From: Chionis minor
Lineage: Eukaryota > Chordata > Aves > Charadriiformes > Chionididae
Reading direction: 5' to 3'
NCBI GenBank assembly: GCA_013398295.1
Contig: VZSF01003321.1
Span: 7,576 to 71,575, forward strand
DNA length: 64,000 bases
This document shows positions 42,301-52,454 of the stretch, in pieces (position 1 is the first letter of the stretch; each line of letters starts with the position of its first letter). The position numbers were made by a program, and so were the translations under genes. The notes under the pieces were generated by a model. It was given only the letters and a program-made list of their open reading frames with translations, made no database searches and was not told the DNA's origin.

Positions 42301-42660
42301 GGAAACAAAGCCGCCGAGATGTTTTGATCCAATTAACCGTAATTTATTTCGTGCTCGTCAGTGCTTCGCCGCCGGGGGATTTGCAGTTTCACTGGGACAT
42401 GTGATCTCCGCTGGGAGATCCCAGCAGCAGAAACCTTCCCCCCCCACCGCCAGCCTGGCACTGTCTCTCCATCACGATTAGCACCCAAGGGATGCAGACA
42501 TTTTTCAGCAGTGACTCGTGTCGAGTTTTATTGGGGTGAATCCTCATAAATTTACACCCCGTCAGTAAAGGTTCTTTTGGCATTTAGATTTTATATCCTG
42601 CACTTTTCAAGGAACAAAGCTTGGGTTGGTGGGTTTTCTTTTTTTTCTCCTTTAACGCCC
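42301..42660. promoter_or_regulatory. Two AT-rich islands
   Basis: 42315-42370 has GATCCAATTAACCGTAATTT. 42470-42640 has CACGATTAGCACC, CAGACATTTTTCAGC, GAGTTTTATTGGGG, CTCATAAATTTACACC, GGCATTTAGATTTTATATCC and ACAAAGCTTGGG. Candidate elements. Confidence 0.42.
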
Positions 42661-42779
42661 TGGATAACGAGACTTGCGCCTCTCCAGCCCGTCTCCTGGT
42701 GCGGGTGGAGGGGACGGAGCGGGGAAGCCCGGTCTGGAGGAGCTCCTCCAGCCGCAGGGACCTACCGTGCCTGGGAATG

Positions 42780-42930
42780 GCTGTGGGATAAATAAAGAAA
42801 TAACACATTGGGGTGGCGAACGGGTGCCTTTTTCTCCTTCTCCCTTTACGAGCTGAATGCCCGAGGAGGGTAAACAGATGTTGTTTTCTTCACGGAGGCT
42901 CTAATTTACGATTGTACCCATACACGGAGG
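42780..42930. promoter_or_regulatory. Small AT-richer patch
   Basis: Contains GGATAAATAAAGAAATAACA and GGCTCTAATTTACGATTG. Weak candidate. Confidence 0.3.
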
Positions 42931-43309
42931 GAAAGCAAGCAGGGGAAGGCGAGGAAGAAGAGGAGGAGGAAGAAATGGGGGTTTTCTCCAAGGACCCCGA
43001 GCCATTTGCTCAGCCCACTGGTGCCGCCGCATCCCTGCTCATCCTCGTGCTCGCTCCCGGGGAGCGGAGCGGCCACACGGAATGCCTGGGCGAGACCCCG
43101 ATACGCCGCACACCCCTGCCAGCCCCACCGCCACCAAAGCCCCCCCACCCGCGGGCTGGTCCTGGGGGCCCGGCCCCAAATCCTGCCCATCGCCCTTCGG
43201 CACCTGAGCAGAATCCAGCGGAGGACGCGGGACACCCCGGGGAGGGGGATGAGCATCAGTAGGGGGGGATGAGCACCGACGGCTCCGCTGAGCAGCCCCA
43301 GGGACGGGG
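42931..43309. other. GC-rich non-coding filler
   Basis: Includes a GAAGAGGAGGAGG run at 42950-42973 and a duplicated GGGGGATGAGCA at 43246 and 43266. No gene recognised. Confidence 0.55.
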
Positions 43310-43440
43310 ATTTCAAGGCGTGTTTGATGCATCGTCTGTGAAATAAATACCTTTGATGCAGGAGAGGCCACAAAAGCACGTTAGATGCATAAAATGGTAT
43401 TAACGAAGAAAGCGAATAATCTCTCCCGTCTGTGCTGCGC
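43310..43440. promoter_or_regulatory. AT-richer island with three GATGCA words
   Basis: GTTTGATGCATCG, CTTTGATGCAGG and TTAGATGCATAAAATGG recur at roughly 30-35-bp intervals, with GTGAAATAAATACC and GGTATTAACG between and after. Spaced TGATGCA words look like a small cluster of the same binding site. Confidence 0.43.
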
Positions 43441-43754
43441 AAGGCTGCACGGCGCTCCCCAAAATCCCACTGCTCTCCCCCAGCCCCAGCCGCTCCGGCA
43501 GCGGGAGGCCCCCTTTGTCCCCAAGCTCCCGGTGAACCCCAATGTGCCCATGGCCAAAAAGTCCCTGGAGGGATGAGGTTTTCCCAGGTCCTGTCACCTT
43601 GGCCAGACGCAGCCTCCCGGGGGGACACAGGGACGGGAGGGATGCCAAGGTGCTGAGCACGAAGCACCGCACCAGCTGGGGACCTCCCCCCCGGAGACCC
43701 CCCGTGCCCGCTCCCCAGCCCATGGCGAGGGGAGAGGGGGCGGCCGCCACCTCC
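43441..43754. other. GC-rich non-coding filler
   Basis: Nothing recognised. Confidence 0.5.
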
Positions 43755-43855
43755 TTTCATCTTTCCCTTGGCTGAACTTTCATTCCTTATAATCAGGCCT
43801 GATATTAATGATGCATAAAATTACCCCTGATTAAAAGAACCTTTTCCAGCCGCGG
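43755..43855. promoter_or_regulatory. AT-rich island with a 12-bp palindrome
   Basis: ATCAGGCCTGAT at 43792-43803 is a perfect palindrome, followed immediately by ATTAATGATGCATAAAATTA and CCCCTGATTAAAAG. The GATGCATAAAA word also occurs in the neighbouring island at 43383. Confidence 0.45.
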
Positions 43856-43964
43856 CAGCGGGCGGAGGGGAGATCAGGCAGGCGAGCAGCGGCAGGAGCC
43901 CCCGCCTCGGGCACCCACCCCCGGACCCCCATGGGGGGAGCAGAGATGCTGCTCGGTTTGTCTG

Positions 43965-44345
43965 GGGGTTATTTAGGGATCAGCGCCTCCGGTCGCTGAA
44001 TCCTCACATCTTTGTTGTGAGTCTTAATTAAGGGATCAATGGGAGCATCCCAAAGCCCAGGTCCCATCCTGCCACGAGCCCAGAGCTGTTTGCAACCTCT
44101 CCGCCACCCATCCTAGGGGGGGGGACAGGAAGGTGTTGTCACCCATCCCTTTAGGGAAGCCATCCTTTTAACAAAAATTAGGCCTTCTGCTGTGTTTTTC
44201 AACATTTTAAGTGAGTGGTGCAGCTGATGAATGTGAAATTGCAGCAAAAAGAAAAACAGCCTGGATCAAAGCCCCTGTGATCTGTGTGGCGGCGGCGGAG
44301 CTGTAATTGGTATTACAATAATTGCGTGGCGGACACCGGCGAAGG
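43965..44345. promoter_or_regulatory. AT-richer islands
   Basis: 43970-44050 has GGTTATTTAGGGATC, GAGTCTTAATTAAGGGATC (CTTAATTAAG, a 10-bp palindrome) and GATCAATGG. 44155-44335 has CCTTTTAACAAAAATTAGGCC, CAACATTTTAAGTG, GTGAAATTGCAGC and GCTGTAATTGGTATTACAAT, a near-palindromic GTAATTGGTATTAC. Strong candidates. Confidence 0.45.
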
Positions 44346-45105
44346 GCTGGCAGTGGCAGGACAGTTGTTCTGGTGTTTCCGCACCGGCACCAGCAGAACC
44401 GGTGGGATGCGGAGGGTGGGTCTGCCTCGTGCTCACCGAGCCCGTGGTGTGACACCAACTGTCACCTCACAGCTCGTCCTCTTCATCGCCGAGCCCAGCC
44501 CCACACCGGCCCCTTGGTCCCCACGAGGCGCCGCTCCTGGTGGGGCGCCGTGACCCCCAGCCAGCCAGCGGCAGGAAATCACCCCTGCGTTTCCCTTTAT
44601 CCCCGATATATTTGGGGAGAGCATCACGTTCCCGATGCCCGCGGTACGCCCCTGTCCTGGGGCTCCCCGGGATTCCCAGCGGAGATCCCCTGAATCTCCA
44701 CATCCTGCTCAGAGCCGGCGCTGGGGCAGGGAAACCCACCGTGCTGCCACCCGTGCACCGAAGCTGGGCGGTCTCAGCGCCCCCACCCAGGAGGCTGCGG
44801 TCCCCAGCCCTGCTGCTGCAGCCCGGCGTGGGTCCACCAGGCACTTTTGGGAGATGACGGCGGAGGACAGGAGCTGGCAGCACCACACAGGGTTATTCCT
44901 GGAGCAGGGCAAGCAGACACCGTGGCACCCCGGGTCAGGCAGGAGCATGCACACCCCGCACGGGGAAAAGGCTTTACATGGGCTGCAGCACTCGCTGTGC
45001 CCAGAGACAGGGCGGGTGACACTGGACCCCCAGCACTGGTGGTGCTGGACACTGGTAGGGGTGACACTGGACCCAGGGTGACACCCTCAGAGCAGAGGGG
45101 GGCTG
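44346..45105. other. GC-rich non-coding filler
   Basis: GTGACACTGGACCC recurs at 45017 and 45061 around an ACACTGG word. No gene recognised. Confidence 0.5.
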
Positions 45106-45217
45106 AGAATCATAGAATCATAGAATCACTTGGGTTGGAAGAGACCTTCAAGATCATCGAGTCCAACCATAACCTACGCCACCAAAAACACCACTAACCC
45201 ATGTCCCTCAACACCAG
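45106..45217 (-). mobile_element. CR1 LINE, short 3' tail
   Basis: On the + strand it begins AATCATAG repeated about 2.5 times and continues ACTTGGGTTGGAAGAGACC and ATCGAGTCCAACCATAACC, ending near CATGTCCCTCAACACC. This is the reverse complement of the CR1 3' end with its terminal ATTCTATG repeats. Only about 110 bp was copied, a typical dead-on-arrival insertion. It is better preserved than the 35060 copy, so probably younger. Confidence 0.95.
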
Positions 45218-45589
45218 AGAAGTGGCCAGACGAGCCGGGATCTCGGCTTCGCTCGTCATCCCAGCACCATCACCCCGGCGCTGCGTGCCCCTGCCCAGAA
45301 CAGACACCAGCAAGTCACTTGCAGGGACAAAGGGGATCAAAACCCTCCCATGGCGGCTCTCCAGGCTCCATGGAGGAGGGAAGGGGCTTTTCCACCCCCT
45401 CCGCTCGCAGCCCTGCTCGGGGAGCGCGTCTGGCTCCGGCAAAGCCTCACAGGTCAGGGGAGGTTTGTTTGAAACGCAGCTTTTGCAAAACAGGGTGGGA
45501 GCGAGGAGAGAGGCTGCGATTACCGGCTGCGTCTCAGTGGAGCGAGGATGCAAAGGGAGGACGGCACCGAGCGAGGGAAAGCGGCAGAA
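45218..45589. other. GC-rich non-coding filler
   Basis: Nothing recognised. Confidence 0.5.
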
Positions 45590-45700
45590 AGCCCTTATTG
45601 CACCTAAATTACCGCCGGCTTCTTTGTGTTGCTTTTAAAAGCAGCTCTTGCTGCAGCCCCACGGGTTTCGGCTGATGGAGGGAGATTATCTCTGCCCGAG
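45590..45700. promoter_or_regulatory. Small AT-richer island
   Basis: Contains CTTATTGCACCTAAATTACC and GTGTTGCTTTTAAAAGCAGC (GCTTTTAAAAGC, a perfect 12-bp palindrome), then GGAGATTATCTCTGCC, with a GAGATTATCTC inverted repeat. Confidence 0.38.
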
Positions 45701-46294
45701 TGATGGGAGGGCATTAGTGACTCCAGGGAGGAGAAAACGTGGCTCCGTGCTCCTTGGGAAGGGCCCGGCCATCGGGGATGGATGGACGAGGGGCTGGCAG
45801 AGGCGGTGTTGGGGCTGCCGGGCACAGCCAGCCCCCCAGGGAGCCCTGATCCTGCTGGGAATGGCCCCGATGGCCCCTGAACGTCTCCTGGGTCACCAGG
45901 GAGAGCAGATATTGGGCAAAAGGGGCTCTTTGGCAGCTGGTCCCACGCTCCCGCAATGCCACAAGGATGGAAACACCATGGGTGTCCCCGCAAAGCCCTT
46001 CTCGGTGCCCCCTGCTCCAGCGGGCAGAGCCTCCAGGCGGGTCCTTCTCCAGCCTCCCCCTCTGCAAGAATATTTTCTACTCCCATTTTTCTCTGGTCTC
46101 GCCAAGGATTTTGGAGGGCAGAGGCCAAAAGTTTCGGTGTTGACATCAGCCACCAAACCCCCTTAGCCAGGGCTCCTGCGAGCAGCGTCCTCCCAGCCTG
46201 GACCCCATCTCCCATCCCAGCTCTAAATCCTCGGAGCCGCTGGCAAACAAGCCCCGGAATCTCAGCCAGGGAGACACGCCGAGGAAGCGGCAGG
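45701..46294. other. GC-rich non-coding filler
   Basis: Nothing recognised. Confidence 0.5.
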
Positions 46295-46385
46295 CTTTCA
46301 GGCTCCATTAACTTCATATTTACAGCCCCTTTTTAATAGGATGCGGATCCCGTCACTCTGTCACGTTGCTGCTGATGGAGGATGC
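46295..46385. promoter_or_regulatory. Weak AT-richer patch
   Basis: Contains CCATTAACTTCATATTTACA and CCTTTTTAATAGGATGCGG. Weak candidate element. Confidence 0.3.
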
Positions 46386-46659
46386 CCACGGCAGCGGCAT
46401 GTCCCGGGAGCGGGGCGGGCACACGGGGATGGTGCAATCCAGGAAGAACCCCAAGACCAACCCCAAATCCCCCGTTTGCAGAACCGAGACCCGTTGCCAG
46501 CACAAAAATCCCAGCCCCGGGCCACCCCGCGCGGTGCTGCCAGCCCAGCACGGAACACTGGGATGGGGAGAGGGATGCAGACCAGGAGCATCCGCATGGC
46601 TCAAAAACCCTGCGTGTCCCCCCCAGCCCCTCCTCTCTCAAGGGCTTCGCGGCCTGTCG

Positions 46660-46960
46660 AAGGACTTAGTATAATCCAGGGAGAAAAATGAAAGCCCCGG
46701 CCCCGCAGGACGGAGTGTGCTGTCTGGGGTAGAACTAATAGTTATTATCTACATTAAGCACCATGGCTGTCAGGGAGGAATTAATTTCCAAGCAGCGAGA
46801 GATGAAAGTTCCCCATTTTTCAGGGAAATCTCCACCGTGCGAGGTGGCTAAAGAAAAATAACTTAAACGTGATTAAAAATGATCCCCATTTTATTAAAAA
46901 TAATTCTAATTTATCTCTCCCTCCGGCTTCCTATTTCACTGGCATAAATCCCGGTTACCG
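46660..46960. promoter_or_regulatory. Strong AT-rich island
   Basis: Contains CTTAGTATAATCCAGGG, GAACTAATAGTTATTATC, CTACATTAAGCACC, GGAGGAATTAATTTCC, GTGATTAAAAATGATCC and TTATTAAAAATAATTC, then CTAATTTATCTCTCC. About 300 bp, non-repetitive and stop-rich. Strong candidate. Confidence 0.5.
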
Positions 46961-47325
46961 GAGGAAAGGCGACTGCCGGAGATCCCGGCAGCCAGGCTTG
47001 TGCCAGCTGGTGCCAGAGCTGGGACGTCCCCAATGTGGATCAGGATTTTGGGCATGGAGAGCACGGCACATCGCATGCCGGAGAGCCGGGCTGCTCCCTG
47101 CCAAGCCCCGATGGCCCTTTCCAGCACCAGGGAATGAAAAGCCAACCCTGCTCCCACCCCTCCCACACCATCTCCCCACCGGCAGCACGGCCAGGATGCT
47201 GAGATCCAGGAAAAAAGGGGAAAAAAATCCAGATCTGAGAGCCAGCGAGGGGTCCCCGGCTGTGCCGCGGGCTGCTGGTAAAGCCAGGCACCGCCTCAGC
47301 TGCGTGGCCGGTCAATTTGTCTCGC
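46961..47325. other. GC-rich non-coding filler
   Basis: A + frame is open from 46869 through this stretch to 47435, but the peptide is not recognisable. Confidence 0.45.
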
Positions 47326-47560
47326 TGCAAAACGAGGATCCTGCCTCTCTATCTCGCCAAGATGTTGCAAAAAATCAATTAGTTGCTAATGACATTACAG
47401 CGGTTTGGAGATATAAAGCTTTACAGGAGCGGTAAGTGGTAGTGATACACAGTAATTCAGATTCCAGCGGTGAAATATGGGAGATTGCTCTCGTTTTATT
47501 AGCAGCCGCCAATGTTACTCATCTCGTTAAGTTTATTAATAAGCCGATCTCCCCCCAGCC
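47326..47560 (+). promoter_or_regulatory. AT-rich island with an embedded splice-donor-like site
   Basis: Contains GCAAAAAATCAATTAGTTGC, GCTAATGACATTACAGCGG, GATATAAAGC, CAGTAATTCAG, CGTTTTATTAGCAGCC and AAGTTTATTAATAAGCCG. GAGCG|GTAAGT at 47431/47432 is a near-consensus donor at the end of an open frame, with no good acceptor upstream. I read it primarily as a non-coding element. A lone exon is the alternative. Confidence 0.42.
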
Positions 47561-47629
47561 TGGCAGGGTCTGCGATGGAGATGCAGTTCCCGCTGCACGG
47601 GTGAGCTGGGGTGAAAGCTGGAGCAAGCG

Positions 47630-48070
47630 GGTTATTTTAATCAAACCCCCCCCCCCGGCCCCAGACACTTTTCTCAACCAAAATCAGGGGGTTTAGTAAT
47701 CTGTCAGATCAAAAAATGCTCCAAAATGGAAATTCTTTGGCTTTCCCAAAATATTTCTCTAATGGAAGAAGTCAGGGCTCGGAAGCGGCTGTTTGAGGTT
47801 TCGGGCAGCTTTCAGGGTTCGATTTTACTCTTCTTTCATTGCGGCTACGCCAGCAGCGACAGTCTCTGTCCTGCCGGTGCCGTTCTAATAATATTCTATT
47901 GTAATAGTTAAAACGTTTTACTTTCTGTTTAAAGCCTGCAAGGAAGGATTCTCCTGCATATTCAGAGATATCAGCTTTCCCTTTTTGACTGCAATCTAAC
48001 CAATTAAAAAAAAAAAAATTTCAAAATAACTCCTGGAAAATTAAAAGCCTGCTCAGCCCTGGTGTCACCA
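47630..48070. promoter_or_regulatory. Longest AT-rich island, about 440 bp
   Basis: Contains GTTATTTTAATCAAACC, a C-run at 47645-47657, GATCAAAAAATGC, CCCAAAATATTTCTCTAATG, TTCTAATAATATTC, TATTGTAATAGTTAAAACG, CTGTTTAAAGCC, CATATTCAGAGATATCAGC, CTAACCAATTA and an A-run near 48006, then CAAAATAACTCC. Strong candidate regulatory block. Confidence 0.48.
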
Positions 48071-48834
48071 GGATCTATTGCATCTGCTTCTCTTCCAGCC
48101 CAGACTGGGCACAGGTTTACAAAGCCCCCGACACTCGACGGCTGCGGTGTGGGCGCGATTCCCTGTCAGAACTTCCCAAACCCACAGCAGATCCCTTAAA
48201 CTCAACATTGCTCTCAAAAAGGGGGGACATACCCTCCACAGCGCCGTGCCTCAGTTTCTCCAATTGCACAGGCAAGCTGGTGCCAGTCCCATCCCATCAC
48301 TGGGACATGGAGTGGTTCAGGCCCTGAAGTGCGTCAAGACACTGGGAAATCGGTGCAAACACGAGGACAGGCTCGCCCTCCTGATCCTCCTCCTCCTGCC
48401 CCCGTTTAAAGGTGAATGCAGAAAAATAACCCCCCCTTTCTCTCTCTCCCAGCTTTACGTGTTTTCAGGTGCAGAAAACCTACTGCCCAGGGGGATGGCG
48501 ACCCCCCAGGTGCCACCACCAGCTCCCGGATCACAAAGCCCATCGCACCCCAGAGCGGCGTCCCCAACCCTGCCCCACCGCCGGCTGCGGCCATTTCGGT
48601 GCCTGGCCAGGCTCTGGGACCACCCGCCTGATCCCACCACCCCCAACAGCAGCTACAAGCCAACCCGGTGCTGCAAAACCAGCCTCAGCTCCCTCTTTTT
48701 CCAGAGGAAAAAAATCCCCAGGGCAAGAGGGGGAGAGGAGAAGTCCGGGAGCAGCAGCTGAAGCCCACGCCGCTCAATGGTGATGCGGGTTTCGTGCCCA
48801 AGAGCAGCCCACAGGAAAGGTCATTCCCTGCGAT
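48071..48834. other. Non-coding filler
   Basis: A + frame is open from 48078 to 48761, with no recognisable product. Nothing else. Confidence 0.5.
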
Positions 48835-48910
48835 CGCTTCAGCGTTTATTGACTGAGCTCTGAGGCAGCAAAATAATGTAATAGCTTAATATATCGGATC
48901 GATGCAAGTA
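48835..48910. promoter_or_regulatory. Small AT-rich island
   Basis: Contains CGTTTATTGACTGAGC, GCAAAATAATGTAATAGC and TTAATATATCGGATCGATGC. Short but distinct. Confidence 0.4.
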
Positions 48911-49254
48911 GGGGAGCAGCGGCGATTAGCCGGAGCTGCCAGTGTCACTCCTGCGTGTGCCGGGGCTGGGGCCACCTCGGGGCTTGGTGGGATTATCCCA
49001 GCTGGGGACAGGAGGGACGCCTCGCAGCCGAGGGGATGGATGGGCTGGGAAGGGGCAGGATTTGTCCCGAGCCCCTGCAGGGCTGCGCTCCGGGGGCTGC
49101 AAAGGGGGAGCCAGCAAAGCACCGCGGAAATTCCCGGCAAGGTGGGAAAGGCAGCGGCAAACTGAAGCATCCGCCGCGGCACCTCGGCGGGTACGGCACG
49201 GCTCTGCCAGCAGCGCGTCCACTTCCATGGCGCACGTGCACGTGTGCCTGCGCT
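48911..49254. other. GC-rich non-coding filler
   Basis: Nothing recognised. Confidence 0.5.
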
Positions 49255-49570
49255 CCCCCCTCCTCCTAATTGTTTCTCTTCATCTTTTTATGGTTGTTAA
49301 TTGCTCCCTCCTCCGTTTACTGTGTTACTCCAAGTGCTGCTCTTAATTTGCCTCTCTTGCTGCAGGTGCTGGCTGTATTATTAACTTTTAATGTGGAGTG
49401 TTAGGGATCCGTGAGTTTGTTTTCCTTGTTACTGATGGATATTTAATTGGCGAGTCGCTGCCGGGGTGGCGGGGCCATCCAGCAGGAATCCAATGCAAAT
49501 ACGATTTTACATTCTTCAGCTCCCTCCCCGACTGCCAACTATTTTAAATAAATAAACAGAATTGCGTCAA
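49255..49570. promoter_or_regulatory. Strong AT-rich island with exact POU octamer
   Basis: Contains CCTAATTGTTTCTCTTC, ATGGTTGTTAATTGCTCC, GTATTATTAACTTTTAATG, GGATATTTAATTGGCG and CCAATGCAAATACG (octamer ATGCAAAT at 49493-49500), then ACTATTTTAAATAAATAAAC. A CTTGCTGCAG acceptor-like word occurs near 49366 without a supporting exon. Strong candidate enhancer. Confidence 0.48.
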
Positions 49571-49794
49571 TACATCCCCGAGCGCGGGGCTCGCAGGTGC
49601 AGGCACGGCCCTGCTGCCAGCGCCCATGGGCTCCTCCGCAGCCCAACACCAAACCACGGTGGGATGAGCCCCACGTCAGTCCCGGAGAAGCTGGGCAGGG
49701 GTTTTGCCGGCAGCTGCAACCCCGCCGGCGAGCACCCAGCATCCTGGCACACATCTCCACCGTCGGGCCCCGCCGACGCCAGCCCTGGGAAACA

Positions 49795-49880
49795 GCTGCT
49801 TAATAACACTTTGCATTAATGTCCCGCAATGCAGACACTAATCAAGAGGCGGCATCTCCCACCCCAGCGGCCATTTAACC
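49795..49880. promoter_or_regulatory. Small AT-richer island
   Basis: Contains GCTTAATAACACTTTGCATT, TAATGTCCCGCAATGC and CACTAATCAAGAGG. Candidate element. Confidence 0.37.
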
Positions 49881-50214
49881 CTCTGCCGGCCGCACGCGGC
49901 CACGTCCAGCCTCGGCACGATGGCCGGCGATGTCTCCCCCTGCACTCCAAGCCAGGTGCTGGGCTCCGAACCAGCCCAAATCCCAGCTCCCAGCTCCAAA
50001 TCCCGGTGCCTGTGGGTCGGTGCCCATCTCCTGCGCCCCGCAGCCATCGGTCCAGCACATGGCGGTGCTGGCAGGGCTCAGCAGGACCCCCGGGACCCCA
50101 AACCCCACGCCGGGCGCATCCTCCCCGGCGGGAATGCCCCAGGGTGCTGGGTCCCCTGCCCAGGCTGGGAGATTGACAGCTGCCACTCAGCCCGTCTCTG
50201 CCCACAACTCCCGG
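49881..50214. other. GC-rich non-coding filler
   Basis: Nothing recognised. Confidence 0.5.
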
Positions 50215-50330
50215 AGCAGATGAATATTCACACGTTCTGCAGCACCGTGGGACCCTTCCGGGTTCCCTCGCTGCTGAATATTCATGAAACACCCGGCAAA
50301 TTGCTCGCACTAATGGGTTTGGCCCATGGC
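50215..50330. promoter_or_regulatory. Island with a repeated GAATATTCA word
   Basis: GATGAATATTCACACG near 50220 and CTGAATATTCATGAAAC near 50274 both contain TGAATATTCA, a perfect 10-bp palindrome, 54 bp apart. They are followed by CAAATTGCTC and GCACTAATGGG. Two copies of the same palindrome in about 70 bp suggest a spaced binding-site pair. Confidence 0.43.
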
Positions 50331-50780
50331 AAGCGCCTCCTCCAGCATCGGCAACCCGCCCGTGCCACCACAGCGCTGGGCAGTGCCAGGAGAGGCGTGA
50401 AAACACGGATTTCTCCCTTCCGGCCTCACCCGTGGGATGCTGGGGACACCCAGGGTCTTGCAGGAAGAAGTGGATGGATGCCAGGGTACCCCCTCTTGCG
50501 GTGTCATGCCGGGTGGCGTGACCTTGTCCGGTCGCTGCTTGTCCATAGCCCTCAGCCACCCCGGCACGGCCCCAAAACAGCCCGTCCCCCCACCCCGAGC
50601 ACCACAACGGGCACAGCCACGCTCTGCTCCGCGCTGGGGAAACTGAGGCACGGAGTGGGACGAGGCCAGCCCGAAGCAGGACCACAGCAGCTGCGGGGTC
50701 TGGGTGTTCGCCGCTGCTTCCCAGCGCCCCGGCACCTCGCATGCGCTGCGCTCGCCGTCTTAACCGCAGCTCACGGCCCC
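50331..50780. other. GC-rich non-coding filler
   Basis: Nothing recognised. Confidence 0.5.
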
Positions 50781-50870
50781 GCAATGCCATTAACAAGAGT
50801 GGCTGAGCTAATTAAATACCTGTTAGCGATGCAGTCATTACCGAGGGCAATAAAAGCCGCCTCCGAGGTC
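50781..50870. promoter_or_regulatory. Small AT-richer island
   Basis: Contains GCCATTAACAAGAGTGG, GAGCTAATTAAATACC, GTTAGCGATGCAGTCATTAC and GGCAATAAAAGCC. Candidate element. Confidence 0.4.
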
Positions 50871-50974
50871 CCTGGCTCCTCCACACCGTGGCCAATGCCT
50901 GCAGAGGAGCTCCCTGCGGCACCCATGGGTCCTCACCGGCGGGACCGGGTCCCATAGGTGCCAGCATGCACGCA

Positions 50975-51035
50975 ACACATGCGTGCCATGCGTGTCCCCC
51001 CATGGCACACCACACACGCGTGCCATGCGTGTCCC
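50975..51035 (+). repeat. Two-copy 37-bp repeat, GCGTGCCATGCGTG
   Basis: A block ACACATGCGTGCCATGCGTG at 50975 recurs at 51012 with one substitution, offset 37 bp. The spacer carries ATGGCACAC, which can pair with GTGCCAT, so inverted and direct repeats overlap. GCGTG/CATG vocabulary again. Confidence 0.85.
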
Positions 51036-52404
51036 TGACCCATGATCATGACACTTGCCACCAGCCTGGACCCCACCAGGGTCCCCAAAACCACTGTCCC
51101 AGCTGCCCCCAGCCTCTGCTCCGTTGCCAGCTCCCCGGCTGCCACCAAAGCCCTTGGGGACCACTGGGTGCCCACCCACACCCCAGGACAGGGGAACTGG
51201 GTTTGTTGGTGACACTGACAGCTGAGCACTAAGCACTGACGCGAGCAGAGGCAAGAAAAAAAGCACCCAGAGCGATAAAAAGCCCAAATTTGGGATCCAG
51301 TTCCCTTCACCATAACAAGATGGGCGTGAGAAAGTAAATTCAGGGAGGAAAGTGGGGGGCCCGTGCCTCCTCCTCAGCACAGGTCACCCCTCCAGCGACG
51401 CACTCTGTGCCCAAAGCTGGCTGCAGCCGGGCAAAGTGACACCCCTGTCCCACGGGCAAGGGCTGCATGGGGAGGCTGAGCCAGGGGAGAGGGGGGGGAC
51501 TCATCCCGTACCCCCCGGCACAGGCTGCAGAGCCCCAGCTCCCACCGGGCGCTCGAGGGGGTCCTGCCCGCCGGGATGTTTCACACACCCTTCCCGGCGC
51601 CGTGCGGGCACCGCTGTTCTGTCCCTGGCAAAGTTGCTCTTTCTGCTCCAAACGGGAGATTCCCCTGGCTTTGGGGGAGCCCGAGTGTTTGGGTACACGT
51701 CAGGGAAACAGAGACACGGAGCCACAAAGCAGCCTGGACTCACCCCTCCTGGCTGTGGTGGCCACTGGTCTCGCTGCTCCAGGGATGGCACAGCGCTGGC
51801 TCAGCTCCCCGGCGCCGCAGCCGCTGCCCTGGCCCTAACTGGTGTGCCCAGGTGCGTCCGTGGCTGGGGCAGTGGGAATCAATTACCCTCCCAGTTAATC
51901 CCGGCACTCACAGCACTGGTGCAGGTGGGTTCTCGGGGCGCTGCGGGCTGTGCGCTGGGTCCCCTCGCTGGGACTTTGCAGGGATGCTGCCACCCCTGGG
52001 AGCCCTCTTCTCCGGAGCCAGCTCCTGAGCAGCTTGGCAGGGAGCCGTGACCCCGCTGGAGCTTTGCTCCACAGCGAGCTGGCCTCAAAACCTTGATCAG
52101 CACATGTGCAATGAGTTTAGAGGGCTCAGCTCCCACCCAGGGGGTTACTGGAAAGCCCCACAGCAGCAGAGTGGAGGGTCTGGGGGTGACTGGGTCTGGG
52201 GGTTCTCGCTCCCCAGAGCCTGGGGCTGCTGGTCCCATGTGGGTGACGCGGCTGCTGCAGGATCCCCCGGGGAAGAAGTGGAAGTCAGGGAATATTTAAG
52301 CCGTGCCTGCAGCACCCCCCAGAGCAGCCCGGAGCAGGGAGCTGTGAGGGCTCCCGGGGGTGGAGGACGCAGAGACCTGCAGACACAGGGACCTGCGTGG
52401 AAGG
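51036..52404. other. GC-rich non-coding filler
   Basis: One small patch, GGAATCAATTACCCTCCC near 51880. No gene recognised. Confidence 0.5.
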
Positions 52405-52410
52405 AAAGAG

Positions 52411-52454
52411 CGTGGCCGGGGGCTGCGTGGCTGGGGGCTGCGTGGCCAGGGACC
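52411..52454 (+). repeat. 15-bp tandem repeat, three copies
   Basis: CGTGGCCGGGGGCTG at 52411, CGTGGCTGGGGGCTG at 52426 and a decayed copy at 52441. The period is five codons, so frames stay open. Confidence 0.92.

Noticed and set aside
50234..50252. RE1/NRSF-like CAGCACCGTGG
   Set aside because: Only the left half-site fits; the right half does not match.
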